Of a stretch of DNA of 64,000 nt, positions 8,870 through 19,834 are shown piece after piece; position 1 is the stretch's first letter; every line of letters begins with the position of its first letter. The notes beneath the pieces were generated by a model. The model did no database searches and was not told the origin of the DNA. It worked only from the letters and a program-made list of their open reading frames with translations. The stretch comes from DASYLJ01 sp964404165. GTDB lineage: Bacteria; Desulfobacterota; Binatia; DP-6. The position numbers and the translations under genes were made by a program. Location of the stretch: the NCBI GenBank assembly GCA_964404165.1, contig CAYOIZ010000001.1:186001-250000 (forward strand). The letters run 5' to 3'.

Positions 8870-10120
8870 GTGTCGGTGCCCCCGTTCGAGGCGCCCGACG
8901 AGCCGGCGCACCTCCGGTACGCGCTCTTCATCGCGGAGCGGGGCGAGTTGCCGAACCAGCTCGATCCCGCGCGACGCGTCGACGGGCAGGGGCATCAGGG
9001 CCCCCTGCACTACGCGCTGATGGCCGCTGTCATTCGCGCCGTGGCGGGCGACGAGGGGCTCCGGTTCCAGCTCCGCGTCAATCCTGCGCACACGTGGCAC
9101 GGCGGCTCGGCCGGGGTGGAGGTGCCCTTCTTCATCCACGACGGCTCGCCGTTCGCGACCGACCGCGATCGTGCGCTGTTCTACGGCCTGCGGCTGCTGT
9201 CCGTCGGTCTCGGTCTCGCGAGCCTGCTCGTGGTGGCCCGCACCGTGGCGCTCCTGACCGACGATGCCGCGACGCGGTTCCTGGCGGTCCTGCTGCCGGC
9301 GACGTTGCCACAGTTCGCATTCGTATCGTCCTACGTGACGGCCGACAATCTCATCATTTTCCTCGCCGCCGTGACGGTGCATGCCCTCGTGCGCGTGGTG
9401 CGGTCGCCGGAACGGCTGCGGCCCTACGCGGGGCTCGGCGCCGCGCTCGGGCTGGCGCTGCTGGTGAAGAAGACGGCGTTGTTCCTCGGTCCGGGGATCG
9501 CGCTGGTGCTGGCGGCGTTGGTGGCGATGCGGCGTGCCTCGCCGCGGTCGGTGGTGCGCGGCGCGGCGCTCGCATTCGCGATCGTCCTCCTGGTCGCGGG
9601 CGGGCTCTTCGTGCGCAGTCAGCTGCTGTACGGCGAGCTGCTCGGGGATGCGATGGAGCGCGCGACGATGCCGTGGCTCGTGTCCCCGCGAAGCCTCGGC
9701 GATCCGTACTTCCGCGACCTCTTCCCCCGTCTGTTCAGCGCGTCGTTCGTGGGGCTCCTCGGCTGGATGAACGTATGGCTGTCGCCCTGGGTGTACTGGT
9801 TCTACGGCGCCCTCGGCGTGGTCGTGGCGATCGGGGTGCTGCTCCGCCTCCGCGATCCGTGGACGCTGGTGGCGGGCCTCTTCGTCGCCCTCTGCCTGGC
9901 CGGCGTGATCGTCTACAACATGACGTTCCCGCAGCCGCAGGGCCGCTACCTGTTCGCGGCGCTGCCGTTCGTCGCGTATCTGGCGGCCGGCGGGCTCGCC
10001 ACGGTCCTCCACCGCACCGGCGTCGCGCCGTGGCCGGCGATCGCGGTGCTCGCGGCGGTGCTCGTCGCCGTCGACGTGCAGACGCTGACGACCGTGGCGT
10101 GGTTCTTCGGGCCGCGCTGA
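8870..10120 (+). CDS. Polytopic membrane protein, DUF2142/GT-C-like
   Basis: Integral membrane protein with about ten hydrophobic segments. The early motif VPPFEAPDEPAHLRYA matches the Pro-Pro-Phe...Pro-Asp-Glu-Pro-Ala-His signature of DUF2142 proteins, thought to be GT-C type enzymes or carriers in cell-envelope glycan pathways. The first in-frame conventional start is GTG 8870, but the frame is open upstream and encodes LALLWYVCFALGLAVSV, which looks like the missing first half of TM1. The only start-like codon before it is ATT 8816, with AGAAGG four bases upstream. The real start is therefore uncertain, and the protein may be 434 residues long. It is divergent from the beta-helix gene and convergent with the epimerase pair. 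Confidence 0.85.
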   Translation: MSVPPFEAPDEPAHLRYALFIAERGELPNQLDPARRVDGQGHQGPLHYALMAAVIRAVAGDEGLRFQLRVNPAHTWHGGSAGVEVPFFIHDGSPFATDRDRALFYGLRLLSVGLGLASLLVVARTVALLTDDAATRFLAVLLPATLPQFAFVSSYVTADNLIIFLAAVTVHALVRVVRSPERLRPYAGLGAALGLALLVKKTALFLGPGIALVLAALVAMRRASPRSVVRGAALAFAIVLLVAGGLFVRSQLLYGELLGDAMERATMPWLVSPRSLGDPYFRDLFPRLFSASFVGLLGWMNVWLSPWVYWFYGALGVVVAIGVLLRLRDPWTLVAGLFVALCLAGVIVYNMTFPQPQGRYLFAALPFVAYLAAGGLATVLHRTGVAPWPAIAVLAAVLVAVDVQTLTTVAWFFGPR

Positions 10121-10129
10121 GGCGCGGCG

Positions 10130-11160
<1,031 letters not shown>

Positions 11161-11164
<4 letters not shown>

Positions 11165-12309
11165 TGGCGCTCTCCGGCGGGCGCGCCGATGCGCTGGCTC
11201 ACCAGCCCGTGCGACGCCAGCTCGGCGTGCGCCTGCGTGAATTCGTTCGAGTGCGCGCTCTCGCGACACCAGGCGAGCAGCTCGGCGAGGCCGGCGTCCC
11301 AGTCGACGCGCGGCGCGAAGCCGATCGCGGCCTGGGCGCGCGAGGTGTCGGCGCTGCAGTGCCGGACGTCGCCGGTGCGGAACTGCCCGGTGACGTCGGG
11401 GGCCAGGTCGTCGCGGCCCGCGAGCTGACAGAGATCGCGCGCGATGGCGGCGATCGGCCGCGCGATGCCGCTGCCGAGGTTCAGGATGCGGCCGTCGGCG
11501 CGCGACGACTCGAGGGCGGACAGCGCGGTGTCGACGACGTCGTGGACGGAGATGAAGTCGCGCGTCTGGCCGCCGTCCTCGTAGACCACCGGGCGCTCGC
11601 CGGCGAGCAGGCGGCTCAGGAAGATGGCGAGCACGCCGGTGTAGGGGTTGGTGAGCGCCTGGCGCGGACCGTAGACGTTGAAGAGCCGCAGGCAGACGAC
11701 CGGGAAGCCGTACGTCGCGCCGAGGCTGAGCGCGAGCTCCTCCTGGTGCCGCTTGGTGAGGGCGTAGACGTTGCGGGCGAGCAGGGCGGCGTCTTCGGGC
11801 GTCGGCACCGGCGTCAGCGCGGCGCCGGTGTCGGGACAGACCGGCTCCCAGCCGTGGCGCGTGATGTCGTCCGTCGAGCGGATGGCGGGGCGCACGATCG
11901 CGCCGTCGGTGCTGCGGCGGTAGCAGCCCTCGCCGTAGCCGGTCATCGAGGTGAAGACGAGGAGCTTCGGCTGGCTCGGGCGGGCGACGAGGACGTCGAG
12001 GAGGGTGGCCGTGCCGCGCACGTTGACGTCGACGTAGTGCTCGACCTTGTAGAGGGACTGGCCGACGCCGACCGCGGCGGCGGCGTGGACCACCGCATCC
12101 ATGCCGTCGGTCGCCGCGACGCACGCCGCGCGGTCGCGGACGTCGCCCACCCGCAGCTCGGCGCCGGGGTGGAGGTAGGCCGGGCGTCCGGTGGGGTGCA
12201 CCTGGGCGTCGAGGCTGTCGAGGACCCGCACCGTGTGGCCGGCCGCCACCAGTCGGTCCACGAGGAACGAGCCGATGAAGCCCGCGCCGCCGGTCACCAG
12301 TACCCGCAT
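11161..12309 (-). CDS. NAD-dependent epimerase/dehydratase (dTDP-L-rhamnose 4-epimerase-like)
   Basis: Extended SDR of 382 residues. The Rossmann motif is VTGGAGFIGSFLVDRL, the catalytic serine region is VFTSMTGYGEG and the catalytic pair is YALTK. A long insertion between these blocks contains RPAIRSTDDITRHGWEPVCP, a Cys-bearing loop resembling insertions in rhamnose 4-epimerase-like proteins. The RLFNVYGPRQALTNPYTGV and TRDFISVHDVV blocks are typical of nucleotide-sugar epimerases. ATG 12309 begins exactly at the conserved MRVLVTGGAG; the frame continues upstream only as shadow. First gene of a two-epimerase operon facing away from the GT2/ABC operon. Confidence 0.91.
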
Positions 12310-12399
12310 CGCGGGTTCGTCTATCGTACTCCGGCCGGGACGGGCAACGTCGGGCGTCGTCGGTTGCATTGGGGGGAGCGGATCCACTACGCCACTCGC

Positions 12400-13203
12400 G
12401 TGCGGCTGTCGGTGGTCATTCCCGCTCGCAACGAGGCGGGCAACGTCGGGCCAACGCTCGACGGCATCCGCACCCGCCTGCGCGCCGAGGGCATCACGTA
12501 CGAGCTCGTCGTCGTCGACGACGGCAGCACCGACGAGACCGCCGCCCAGGTGCTGGCGCGCCACGCCGACGACGACGGTGTGCGCCTGGTGCAGAACCCC
12601 GCCCCGCACGGGTTCGGGCACGCCGTGCGGCGGGGGCTCGATGCCTTCACGGGCGACGCCGTCGTCATCATGATGGCGGACGGCTCGGACAGCCCGGACG
12701 ACCTCGTGCGCTACTTCTACATCCTGCGCGACCGGGCGGAGTGCGCCTTCGGGTCGCGGTTCGTCGCCGGCGGCAAGGTCGTCGACTACCCGCGTGCGAA
12801 GCTGGTCGTGAACCGGGTCGCGAACTGGTTCGTGAACGTCCTGTTCGGGCTGCGCTTCAACGACGTCACCAACGCCTTCAAGGGATACCGGGCCGAGGTG
12901 ATCGCGGGCTGCCGGCCGCTGGTGTCGCCCCACTTCAATCTGACGGTCGAGCTGCCGCTCAAGGCGATCGTGCGCGGCTACTCGTTCGAGGTCACACCCA
13001 TCAGCTGGCGACAGCGGAAGGTGGGCGTATCGAGCCTGAAGCTGCAGGAGATGGGCAGCCGGTATCTCTTCATCGTGCTGCTCGTGTGGCTCGAGCGGAT
13101 GCTCACGCGGGACGACTATCGGCGACCCGATCGGGAACGGCCGTTCCGTCGTCTGAGCAGCGACGACGGGGCCGAATCGGTTGCCCCACCCAGGGCCATC
13201 TGA
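12400..13203 (+). CDS. Family 2 glycosyltransferase (polyprenyl-phosphate sugar synthase-like)
   Basis: GT2 protein of 267 residues starting at GTG 12400 (VRLSVVIPARNEAGNVGPTL). The blocks LVVVDDGSTDETAAQV, VVIMMADGSDSPDDL and CAFGSRFVAGG resemble DPM1/GtrB-type enzymes that load a sugar onto a polyprenyl phosphate. The substrate-side block NAFKGYRAEVI and the RGYSFEVTPISWRQRKVG segment are also as in that group. There is one C-terminal hydrophobic stretch but no pair of TM helices. A TTG at 12364 is in frame, but nothing upstream of it resembles a ribosome site. It is followed 15 bp later by the ABC exporter permease and probably shares its transcript. Confidence 0.9.
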   Translation: MRLSVVIPARNEAGNVGPTLDGIRTRLRAEGITYELVVVDDGSTDETAAQVLARHADDDGVRLVQNPAPHGFGHAVRRGLDAFTGDAVVIMMADGSDSPDDLVRYFYILRDRAECAFGSRFVAGGKVVDYPRAKLVVNRVANWFVNVLFGLRFNDVTNAFKGYRAEVIAGCRPLVSPHFNLTVELPLKAIVRGYSFEVTPISWRQRKVGVSSLKLQEMGSRYLFIVLLVWLERMLTRDDYRRPDRERPFRRLSSDDGAESVAPPRAI

Positions 13204-13217
13204 TAGCGCCCCTTCGC

Positions 13218-14006
13218 GTGAACAGCGGCTTGGCGCAGGCGGCCGGGGAGGTCTATCGCTACCGCAGCCTCCTCTGGACCCTCGTCGGGCGCGACCTGAA
13301 GGTGCGCTACAAGCGATCGGTGCTGGGCATCCTCTGGACGATGCTCAACCCGCTGCTGATGATGATCGTGTTCTCGATCGTCTTCGCGAACATCTTCCGG
13401 TTCACCATCGAGCACTTCACGATCTACTTCCTGTCGGCGTACGTGCTCTGGAACTTCATCTCGCAGACGACGTCGTGGTCGACGGCCTGCCTGCTGGGGT
13501 ACGCGCCGCTCATTCGCAAGGTGTACGTGCCGAAGGCGGTGTTCATCATCGCCACGGTGCTCTCCGGACTCGTCAACCTGCTCGTGTCGCTGGTGCCGCT
13601 GGCCGCGTTGATGGTGGTGGTCGGCCACCCGTTCCATCTCTCGCTCTTCTTCGTGCCGATCGCGGTGCTCATCGCGACGGTGTTCGCCCTCGGCATCTCG
13701 TTCCTGCTCGCGGGCATCTGCATCGAGTTCAACGACGTCGTGCAGATCTACGGCGCCTTCCTGATGGCGTGGATGTATCTCACCCCGATCGTCTATCCGA
13801 TCGACGTCGTCCCGGAGCAGTTCCGCTGGGCGATCCTCGCCAACCCGCTCTACGCCATCGTGGAGTGCTTCCGGCAGCCGATCTTCGAGGGCGTCGTGCC
13901 ACCGTTCCCGCTCGTCGCGCGGTCGGTGGCCTGGAGCCTCACCCTGCTCGTCTTCGGGTGGTGGGTCTTCGAGCGTCGGGTCGACCGCATCGCCTACCTG
14001 GTGTGA
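13218..14006 (+). CDS. ABC-2 type polysaccharide exporter permease
   Basis: Membrane component of a polysaccharide/polyol-phosphate ABC exporter, 262 residues with six predicted TM helices. The N-terminal LLWTLVGRDLKVRYKRSVLG amphipathic segment is the hallmark of Wzm/KpsM/TagG permeases, followed by LWTMLNPLLMMIVFSIVFA. It would flip a finished lipid-linked glycan across the inner membrane. The start is GTG 13218. It sits directly before its ATPase and after a GT2 gene, an arrangement typical of ABC-dependent O-antigen or capsule export. Confidence 0.93.
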   Translation: MNSGLAQAAGEVYRYRSLLWTLVGRDLKVRYKRSVLGILWTMLNPLLMMIVFSIVFANIFRFTIEHFTIYFLSAYVLWNFISQTTSWSTACLLGYAPLIRKVYVPKAVFIIATVLSGLVNLLVSLVPLAALMVVVGHPFHLSLFFVPIAVLIATVFALGISFLLAGICIEFNDVVQIYGAFLMAWMYLTPIVYPIDVVPEQFRWAILANPLYAIVECFRQPIFEGVVPPFPLVARSVAWSLTLLVFGWWVFERRVDRIAYLV

Positions 14007-14010
14007 CGCC

Positions 14011-14799
14011 GTGAGCGACGAGCTGGCACTCGACGTCCGGAACGTCTCGGTGCGGTACACGGTGCCGCATCAGCGCATCCCGACGCTGAAGGAGTTCGCC
14101 ATCCGCTGGATGCGCGGGCAGGTCGAGTGGCGCGAGTTCCGGGCCCTCGAGGACGTCAGTCTGGCCGTGAAGCAGGGCGAGTCGGTCGGCATCATCGGCC
14201 GCAACGGCGCCGGGAAGACGACCCTGCTCAAGGTCATCGCGCGCGTCCTCCGGCCGCGGGAAGGCTCGGTCACGACGCGCGGGCGGCTGGTGCCGCTCCT
14301 CGAGCTGGGCGCGGGCTTCGACCCCGAGCTGTCGGGACGCGAGAACGTCTTCCTGAACGGCGCGCTCCTCGGGCAGCCGCGTCGCTACATGCAGAAGCGC
14401 TTCGACGACATCGTGCAGTTCGCCGAGGTCGAGGAGTTCATCGACGCCCCCCTGCGCACGTACTCGACCGGCATGGTCACCCGTCTCGGGTTCGCCATCG
14501 CCACCGACGTCGAGCCCGAGATACTCCTGCTCGACGAGGTCCTGTCCGTCGGCGACGTGGGCTTCCAGCAGAAGTGCATGGAGCGCATGAATCGCTTCCG
14601 GCGTCAGGGCGTGACGTTCATCCTGGTGTCGCACGCGATGGCGACGGTGGTGGCGCTCTGCCAGCGCGCGGTGTGGATCGACGGCGGCCGGGTGGTGGCG
14701 GACGACAACGCACCGGAGGTCGCCGGACGCTTCACGCTGCATCTCCGCGGCGAGGCCACGTCGCACGACAGCGCGCCCACGGCCACCGGCACGGGCTGA
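14011..14799 (+). CDS. ABC-type polysaccharide exporter ATP-binding protein
   Basis: ATPase partner of the preceding permease, 262 residues from GTG 14011 (4 bp after the permease stop). Walker A is GRNGAGKTTLL, the ABC signature region is YSTGMVTRLGF, Walker B is ILLLDEVLSVGD and the switch histidine is in VSHAM. The N-terminal extension before Walker A and the GGGR-type WIDGGRVV end match KpsT/TagH/RfbE-type proteins. There is no long C-terminal carbohydrate-binding domain as in Wzt of O8/O9 systems, so export is probably not coupled to recognition of a capped chain end. The gene ends the exporter operon, 44 bp before icd. Confidence 0.94.
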   Translation: MSDELALDVRNVSVRYTVPHQRIPTLKEFAIRWMRGQVEWREFRALEDVSLAVKQGESVGIIGRNGAGKTTLLKVIARVLRPREGSVTTRGRLVPLLELGAGFDPELSGRENVFLNGALLGQPRRYMQKRFDDIVQFAEVEEFIDAPLRTYSTGMVTRLGFAIATDVEPEILLLDEVLSVGDVGFQQKCMERMNRFRRQGVTFILVSHAMATVVALCQRAVWIDGGRVVADDNAPEVAGRFTLHLRGEATSHDSAPTATGTG

Positions 14800-14831
14800 G
14801 CGCGGCTTGCGCCACCGGCGATTTTTCGATT

Positions 14832-14843
14832 TGACCACCGGTC

Positions 14844-14844
<1 letters not shown>
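14832..14844 (+). promoter_or_regulatory. Inverted repeat TGACC-ACC-GGTCA overlapping the icd start codon
   Basis: A 5-bp inverted repeat with a 3-bp spacer abuts the icd ATG and shares its A. There is no Shine-Dalgarno sequence in front of icd, so either translation starts on a leaderless or weak site, or this element is an operator or structural control point. The function is inference. Confidence 0.3.
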
Positions 14845-16238
<1,394 letters not shown>

Positions 16239-16250
16239 GTCGAGGGGGAG

Positions 16251-16290
16251 ACGCCCGGCGCGGCTTGCACCGCCGGGCGTTTTCTTGTTT
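16251..16290 (+). terminator. Intrinsic terminator after icd
   Basis: A perfect 10-bp stem (ACGCCCGGCG at 16251-16260 with CGCCGGGCGT at 16271-16280) and a 10-nt loop are followed by the T-rich run TTTCTTGTTT. It lies 12 bp past the icd stop and separates icd from mdh. Confidence 0.9.
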
Positions 16291-16305
16291 GTGAAGCCTC
16301 TTCAC
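16291..16305 (+). repeat. Small inverted repeat GTGAAG-CCT-CTTCAC upstream of mdh
   Basis: Two 6-bp arms with a 3-bp spacer lie between the icd terminator and the mdh ribosome-binding site (GGGGAG at 16352-16357). It sits in the region that must contain the mdh promoter, so it could be an operator; chance is also possible. Confidence 0.25.
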
Positions 16306-16366
16306 GCCCGGCCGGAGCGGGGCCTCTGGCTCCCCCGCCGAAAACACCCTCGGGGAGTTGCACAGC

Positions 16367-17311
16367 ATGGCTCGCAAGAAGATCGCACTCATCGGCGCCG
16401 GCATGATCGGCGGGACCCTGGCCCACCTCTGCGCGTTGAAGGGCCTCGGCGACGTGGTCCTGTTCGACGTGGTCGAGGGGCTGCCGCAGGGCAAGGCGCT
16501 CGACCTGGCCGCCGCCGGCCCCGTCGAGGGCTTCGACTGCGTGCTCAAGGGCACCAACGACTACGCCGACATCGCGGGCGCGGACGTCTGCATCGTCACC
16601 GCCGGCGTGGCGCGCAAGCCGGGCATGAGCCGCGACGACCTGATCGGGATCAACGCCAAGATCGTCAAGACCGTCGCCGAGAACATCAAGCAGCACGCGC
16701 CCAAGGCGTTCGTCATCGTGGTGTCGAACCCGCTCGACGCCATGGTCACCCTGATGAAGCGCGTCACCGGCTTCCCGAAGCACCAGGTCGTCGGCATGGC
16801 CGGGGTGCTCGACTCGGGCCGCTACCGCACCTTCCTGGCGTGGGAGCTCGGCGTCTCGGTGCAGAGCGTGCACGCCATGGTGCTCGGCGGCCACGGCGAC
16901 GACATGGTTCCGATCCGCAGCCACACCACGGTCAACGGCATTCCGGTGGCGTCGCTGGTGAAGGCCGATCGGCTCGACGCCATCGAGAAGCGCGTCCGCG
17001 GTGCGGGTGGCGAGGTCGTGGCACTGCTCAAGACCGGCTCCGCGTTCTACTCGCCGGCGCACTCGGCCGTGCTGATGGCCGAGGCGTATCTGCTCGACCG
17101 CAAGGCCGTGCTGCCGTGCGCGGCGTTCCTCGAGGGCGAGTACGGCGTGAAGGGCTTCTACGTCGGCGTGCCGGTGCAGATCGGCGCGGGCGGCGTGGAG
17201 AAGGTGTTCGAGATCGCGCTTACCGCCGACGAGAAGAAGGCGCTCGACGTCTCCGTCTCGCACGTGCAGGAGCTGGTCGAGGCCACCGACAAGGTCCTGG
17301 CGTCGGCATGA
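16367..17311 (+). CDS. mdh: Malate dehydrogenase (NAD+, LDH-like class)
   Basis: Interconverts malate and oxaloacetate in the TCA cycle. It has 314 residues and is of the LDH-like (MDH type 3) class. The NAD motif is IALIGAGMIGGTLAHL and the Asp that selects NAD is in VVLFDVVEG. The substrate arginines and the catalytic histidine are in RKPGMSRDDL, GVLDSGRYRTFLA and MVLGGHGDDMVP; Arg of the RKPGMSR loop favours dicarboxylate over lactate. ATG 16367 has GGGGAG nine bases upstream; a TTG nine bases earlier would lose that spacing. First gene of mdh-sucC-sucD-ndk, with its stop overlapping the sucC start (ATGA). Confidence 0.97.
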   Translation: MARKKIALIGAGMIGGTLAHLCALKGLGDVVLFDVVEGLPQGKALDLAAAGPVEGFDCVLKGTNDYADIAGADVCIVTAGVARKPGMSRDDLIGINAKIVKTVAENIKQHAPKAFVIVVSNPLDAMVTLMKRVTGFPKHQVVGMAGVLDSGRYRTFLAWELGVSVQSVHAMVLGGHGDDMVPIRSHTTVNGIPVASLVKADRLDAIEKRVRGAGGEVVALLKTGSAFYSPAHSAVLMAEAYLLDRKAVLPCAAFLEGEYGVKGFYVGVPVQIGAGGVEKVFEIALTADEKKALDVSVSHVQELVEATDKVLASA

Positions 17312-18474
17312 ACATCCACGAGCACCAGGGCAAGGAGCTGCTGCGCCGCTACGGCGTGTCGGTTCCGAAGGGCACGGCGTGCTTCACCGTCGACGAGGCG
17401 GTGGCGGCGGCACGCGAGCTGGGCTTCCCGTGCGTCGTGAAGGCGCAGATCCACGCCGGTGGTCGCGGCAAGGCCGGCGGCGTCAAGGTGGTGAAGGACG
17501 AGGGCGCCGCGCGCGCCGCCGCCACTGAGATCCTCGGCAAGACGCTCGTCACGCACCAGACCGGTCCCGCGGGACGCGTCGTGCGCCGGCTGCTGGTCGA
17601 GCAGGGCTGCCAGATCGCGCGCGAGCTGTACGTCGGCATGGTCGTCGACCGCGCCACCGGGCGCGTGACGCTGATGGCGTCCACGGAGGGCGGCGTCGAG
17701 ATCGAAGAGGTCGCGGCCAAGACGCCCGAGAAGATCATGAAGGAGACGCTCGATCCCGTCGTCGGGCTCGCGGGCTACCAGGCCCGGCGCGTCGCCTTCG
17801 GGCTCGGGCTCGCGAAGGAGCAGATGGGCAAGGCCGTGGCCTTCATGCAGGGCCTGGCACGCGCCTTCGTCGAGAACGACTGCTCGCTGGCCGAGATCAA
17901 CCCGCTCGTCATCACCAAGGACGGCGACGTCATGGCGCTCGACGCCAAGCTCGGCTTCGACGACAACGCGCTCTTCCGTCACGCCGACCTGAAGGCGCTC
18001 ATCGACCAGAACGAGCAGGACCCGCGCGAGATCGAGGCCGCGAAGTACGATCTCTCCTACATCGCGCTCGACGGCAGCATCGGCTGCATGGTGAACGGCG
18101 CCGGTCTGGCGATGGCCACCATGGACTCGGTGAAGGCCGCGGGCGGCGCGCCGGCCAACTTCCTCGACGTCGGCGGCGGCGCCAACACCGAGAAGGTGAA
18201 GGCGGCGTTCAAGATCATCCTGTCCGACGCCGCGGTGAAGGCGATCTTCATCAACATCTTCGGCGGCATCCTGCGCTGCGACGTGCTCGCGGAAGGGGTC
18301 GTGGCGGCGGCGAAGGAGGTCGGCCTCAAGGTGCCGCTCGTGGTCCGCATGGAAGGTACCAACGTGGAGCAGGGCAAGAAGATCCTCGCCGAGTCGGGGC
18401 TCGACATCATCAATGCGGTCGACATGCTCGACGGCGCGCAGAAGGCCGTCGCGGCAGTCGGGAGGGCGGCATGA
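17308..18474 (+). CDS. sucC: Succinyl-CoA synthetase subunit beta
   Basis: Beta subunit (388 residues) of the enzyme that converts succinyl-CoA to succinate with nucleotide phosphorylation. It opens with the canonical MNIHEHQGKELLRRYGV. The ATP-grasp core shows VVKAQIHAGGRGKAGGVK, and the magnesium/nucleotide residues lie in LAEINPLVIT and ALDAKLGFDDNA. The C-terminal CoA-ligase domain has FLDVGGGANTEKV and NIFGGILRCD. Length and motif order are complete. ATGA overlaps at both ends tie it to mdh and sucD. Confidence 0.97.
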   Translation: MNIHEHQGKELLRRYGVSVPKGTACFTVDEAVAAARELGFPCVVKAQIHAGGRGKAGGVKVVKDEGAARAAATEILGKTLVTHQTGPAGRVVRRLLVEQGCQIARELYVGMVVDRATGRVTLMASTEGGVEIEEVAAKTPEKIMKETLDPVVGLAGYQARRVAFGLGLAKEQMGKAVAFMQGLARAFVENDCSLAEINPLVITKDGDVMALDAKLGFDDNALFRHADLKALIDQNEQDPREIEAAKYDLSYIALDGSIGCMVNGAGLAMATMDSVKAAGGAPANFLDVGGGANTEKVKAAFKIILSDAAVKAIFINIFGGILRCDVLAEGVVAAAKEVGLKVPLVVRMEGTNVEQGKKILAESGLDIINAVDMLDGAQKAVAAVGRAA

Positions 18475-19358
18475 GCGTCCTCGTCAGCAAGAGCACGCGC
18501 GTCCTCACGCAGGGCATCACCGGCGCCACCGGGCAGCTGCACACGCGGCTCTGCAAAGAGTACGGCACGCAGATGGTGGCGGGCGTCACCCCCGGTCGCG
18601 GCGGCACCGACTTCGAAGGCATTCCGATCTTCGACACCGTCTCCGCTGCCGTCGCCGCGACGGGTGCCAACGCGTCGGTCATCTACGTGCCGCCGCCCGG
18701 TGCCGCCGACGCGATCCTCGAAGCGGCCGACGCCGGCATCCCGCTCGTCATCTGCATCACCGAGGGCGTGCCCGTCATCGACATGGTGCGCGTGAAGCGC
18801 GCGCTCGAGGGAACGAAGACCCGGCTCATCGGACCCAACTGCCCGGGCGTCATCACGCCGGGCGAGTGCAAGATCGGCATCATGCCGGGCTACATCCACA
18901 AGCCGGGGCGCGTCGGCGTGGTGTCGCGCAGCGGCACGCTCACCTATGAGGCCGTCTTCCAGCTCACGCAGCTCGGCATCGGCCAGTCGACGTGCATCGG
19001 CATCGGCGGCGACCCGATCATCGGCACCGGCTTCATCGATGCGCTCCGGCTCTTCCAGGACGACGCCGGCACCGACGCCGTCATCATGATCGGCGAGATC
19101 GGCGGCTCGGCCGAGGAAGAGGCGGCGGCGTTCATCAAGCAGCACGTCACCAAGCCGGTGGTGAGCTTCATCGCCGGTCAGACCGCTCCCGAAGGCAAGC
19201 GCATGGGCCACGCCGGTGCGATCATCGCCGGTGGCAAGGGCACGGCGAAGGAAAAGATGGCCGCGCTCGAAGCGGCCGGCGTCACCATGTCGGCCAGCCC
19301 GGCACGGCTCGGCGTCACCATGCAGGACGCTCTACGAAAGGCAGGAAAGCTCCAGTGA
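18471..19358 (+). CDS. sucD: Succinyl-CoA synthetase subunit alpha
   Basis: Alpha subunit (295 residues), partner of SucC. The N-terminal CoA-binding domain starts with STRVLTQGITGATGQLHT. The active-site histidine that carries phosphate lies in the GKRMGHAGAIIAGGKGTA block, and GPNCPGVITPGECKIGIMPG is the other signature. It overlaps sucC by ATGA and ndk by GTGA. Placing ndk right behind means NDP kinase is made with an enzyme that can yield GTP or ATP, a plausible functional link. Confidence 0.97.
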   Translation: MSVLVSKSTRVLTQGITGATGQLHTRLCKEYGTQMVAGVTPGRGGTDFEGIPIFDTVSAAVAATGANASVIYVPPPGAADAILEAADAGIPLVICITEGVPVIDMVRVKRALEGTKTRLIGPNCPGVITPGECKIGIMPGYIHKPGRVGVVSRSGTLTYEAVFQLTQLGIGQSTCIGIGGDPIIGTGFIDALRLFQDDAGTDAVIMIGEIGGSAEEEAAAFIKQHVTKPVVSFIAGQTAPEGKRMGHAGAIIAGGKGTAKEKMAALEAAGVTMSASPARLGVTMQDALRKAGKLQ

Positions 19359-19789
19359 CCGAACGCACGTTCTTCATCGTCAAGCCCGATGCCATGCGCA
19401 AGGGCGTCCTCGGCAAGGTGCTCACCATGATCCAGGAGGGCGGCTTCACGCTCGTCGCGGGCCGCGTGCGGCAGCTCACGGACGGCGAGGCGCAGCGCTT
19501 CTACGCCGTCCACAGCGAGCGCAAGTTCTTCCCCGATCTGGTGAAGTTCATGACGTCCGGACCGGTGTTCGTGGGCGTGCTCGAGGCCGACGGCGCCATC
19601 AAGCGCTGGCGTGATCTCATGGGGCCGACCGATTCCACCAAGGCACCCAAGGGCACCATCCGCGGCGAGTTCGGGACGGACGTCGAGCAGAACGCGTCCC
19701 ACGGCTCGGATGCGCCGGAGACGGCACGGGCCGAGATCGCGTTCTTCTTCCCGGGGCACGAGCTGCCGGGCGCGACCGCCACGCCGTAA
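19355..19789 (+). CDS. ndk: Nucleoside diphosphate kinase
   Basis: Balances NTP pools by transferring the gamma-phosphate through a phosphohistidine. It has 144 residues, a normal Ndk length. TFFIVKPDAMRKGVLG opens the protein, and the catalytic histidine is in NASHGSDAPETA, the family signature. VFVGVLEADGAIKRWRDLMGPTD forms the nucleotide-binding face. GTG 19355 overlaps the sucD stop as GTGA, with AGGCAGGAAAG just upstream as a purine-rich ribosome site. Last gene of the mdh operon. Confidence 0.97.
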   Translation: MTERTFFIVKPDAMRKGVLGKVLTMIQEGGFTLVAGRVRQLTDGEAQRFYAVHSERKFFPDLVKFMTSGPVFVGVLEADGAIKRWRDLMGPTDSTKAPKGTIRGEFGTDVEQNASHGSDAPETARAEIAFFFPGHELPGATATP

Positions 19790-19834
19790 GCGCGCCTGTC
19801 CGCCTTCTTCCTCGCCGCGTTCCTCTTCGGAGCG

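Noticed and set aside
16358..16366. TTG 16358 as mdh start
   Set aside because: ATG 16367 has ideal spacing to GGGGAG and gives the expected MARKKIALIG N-terminus.
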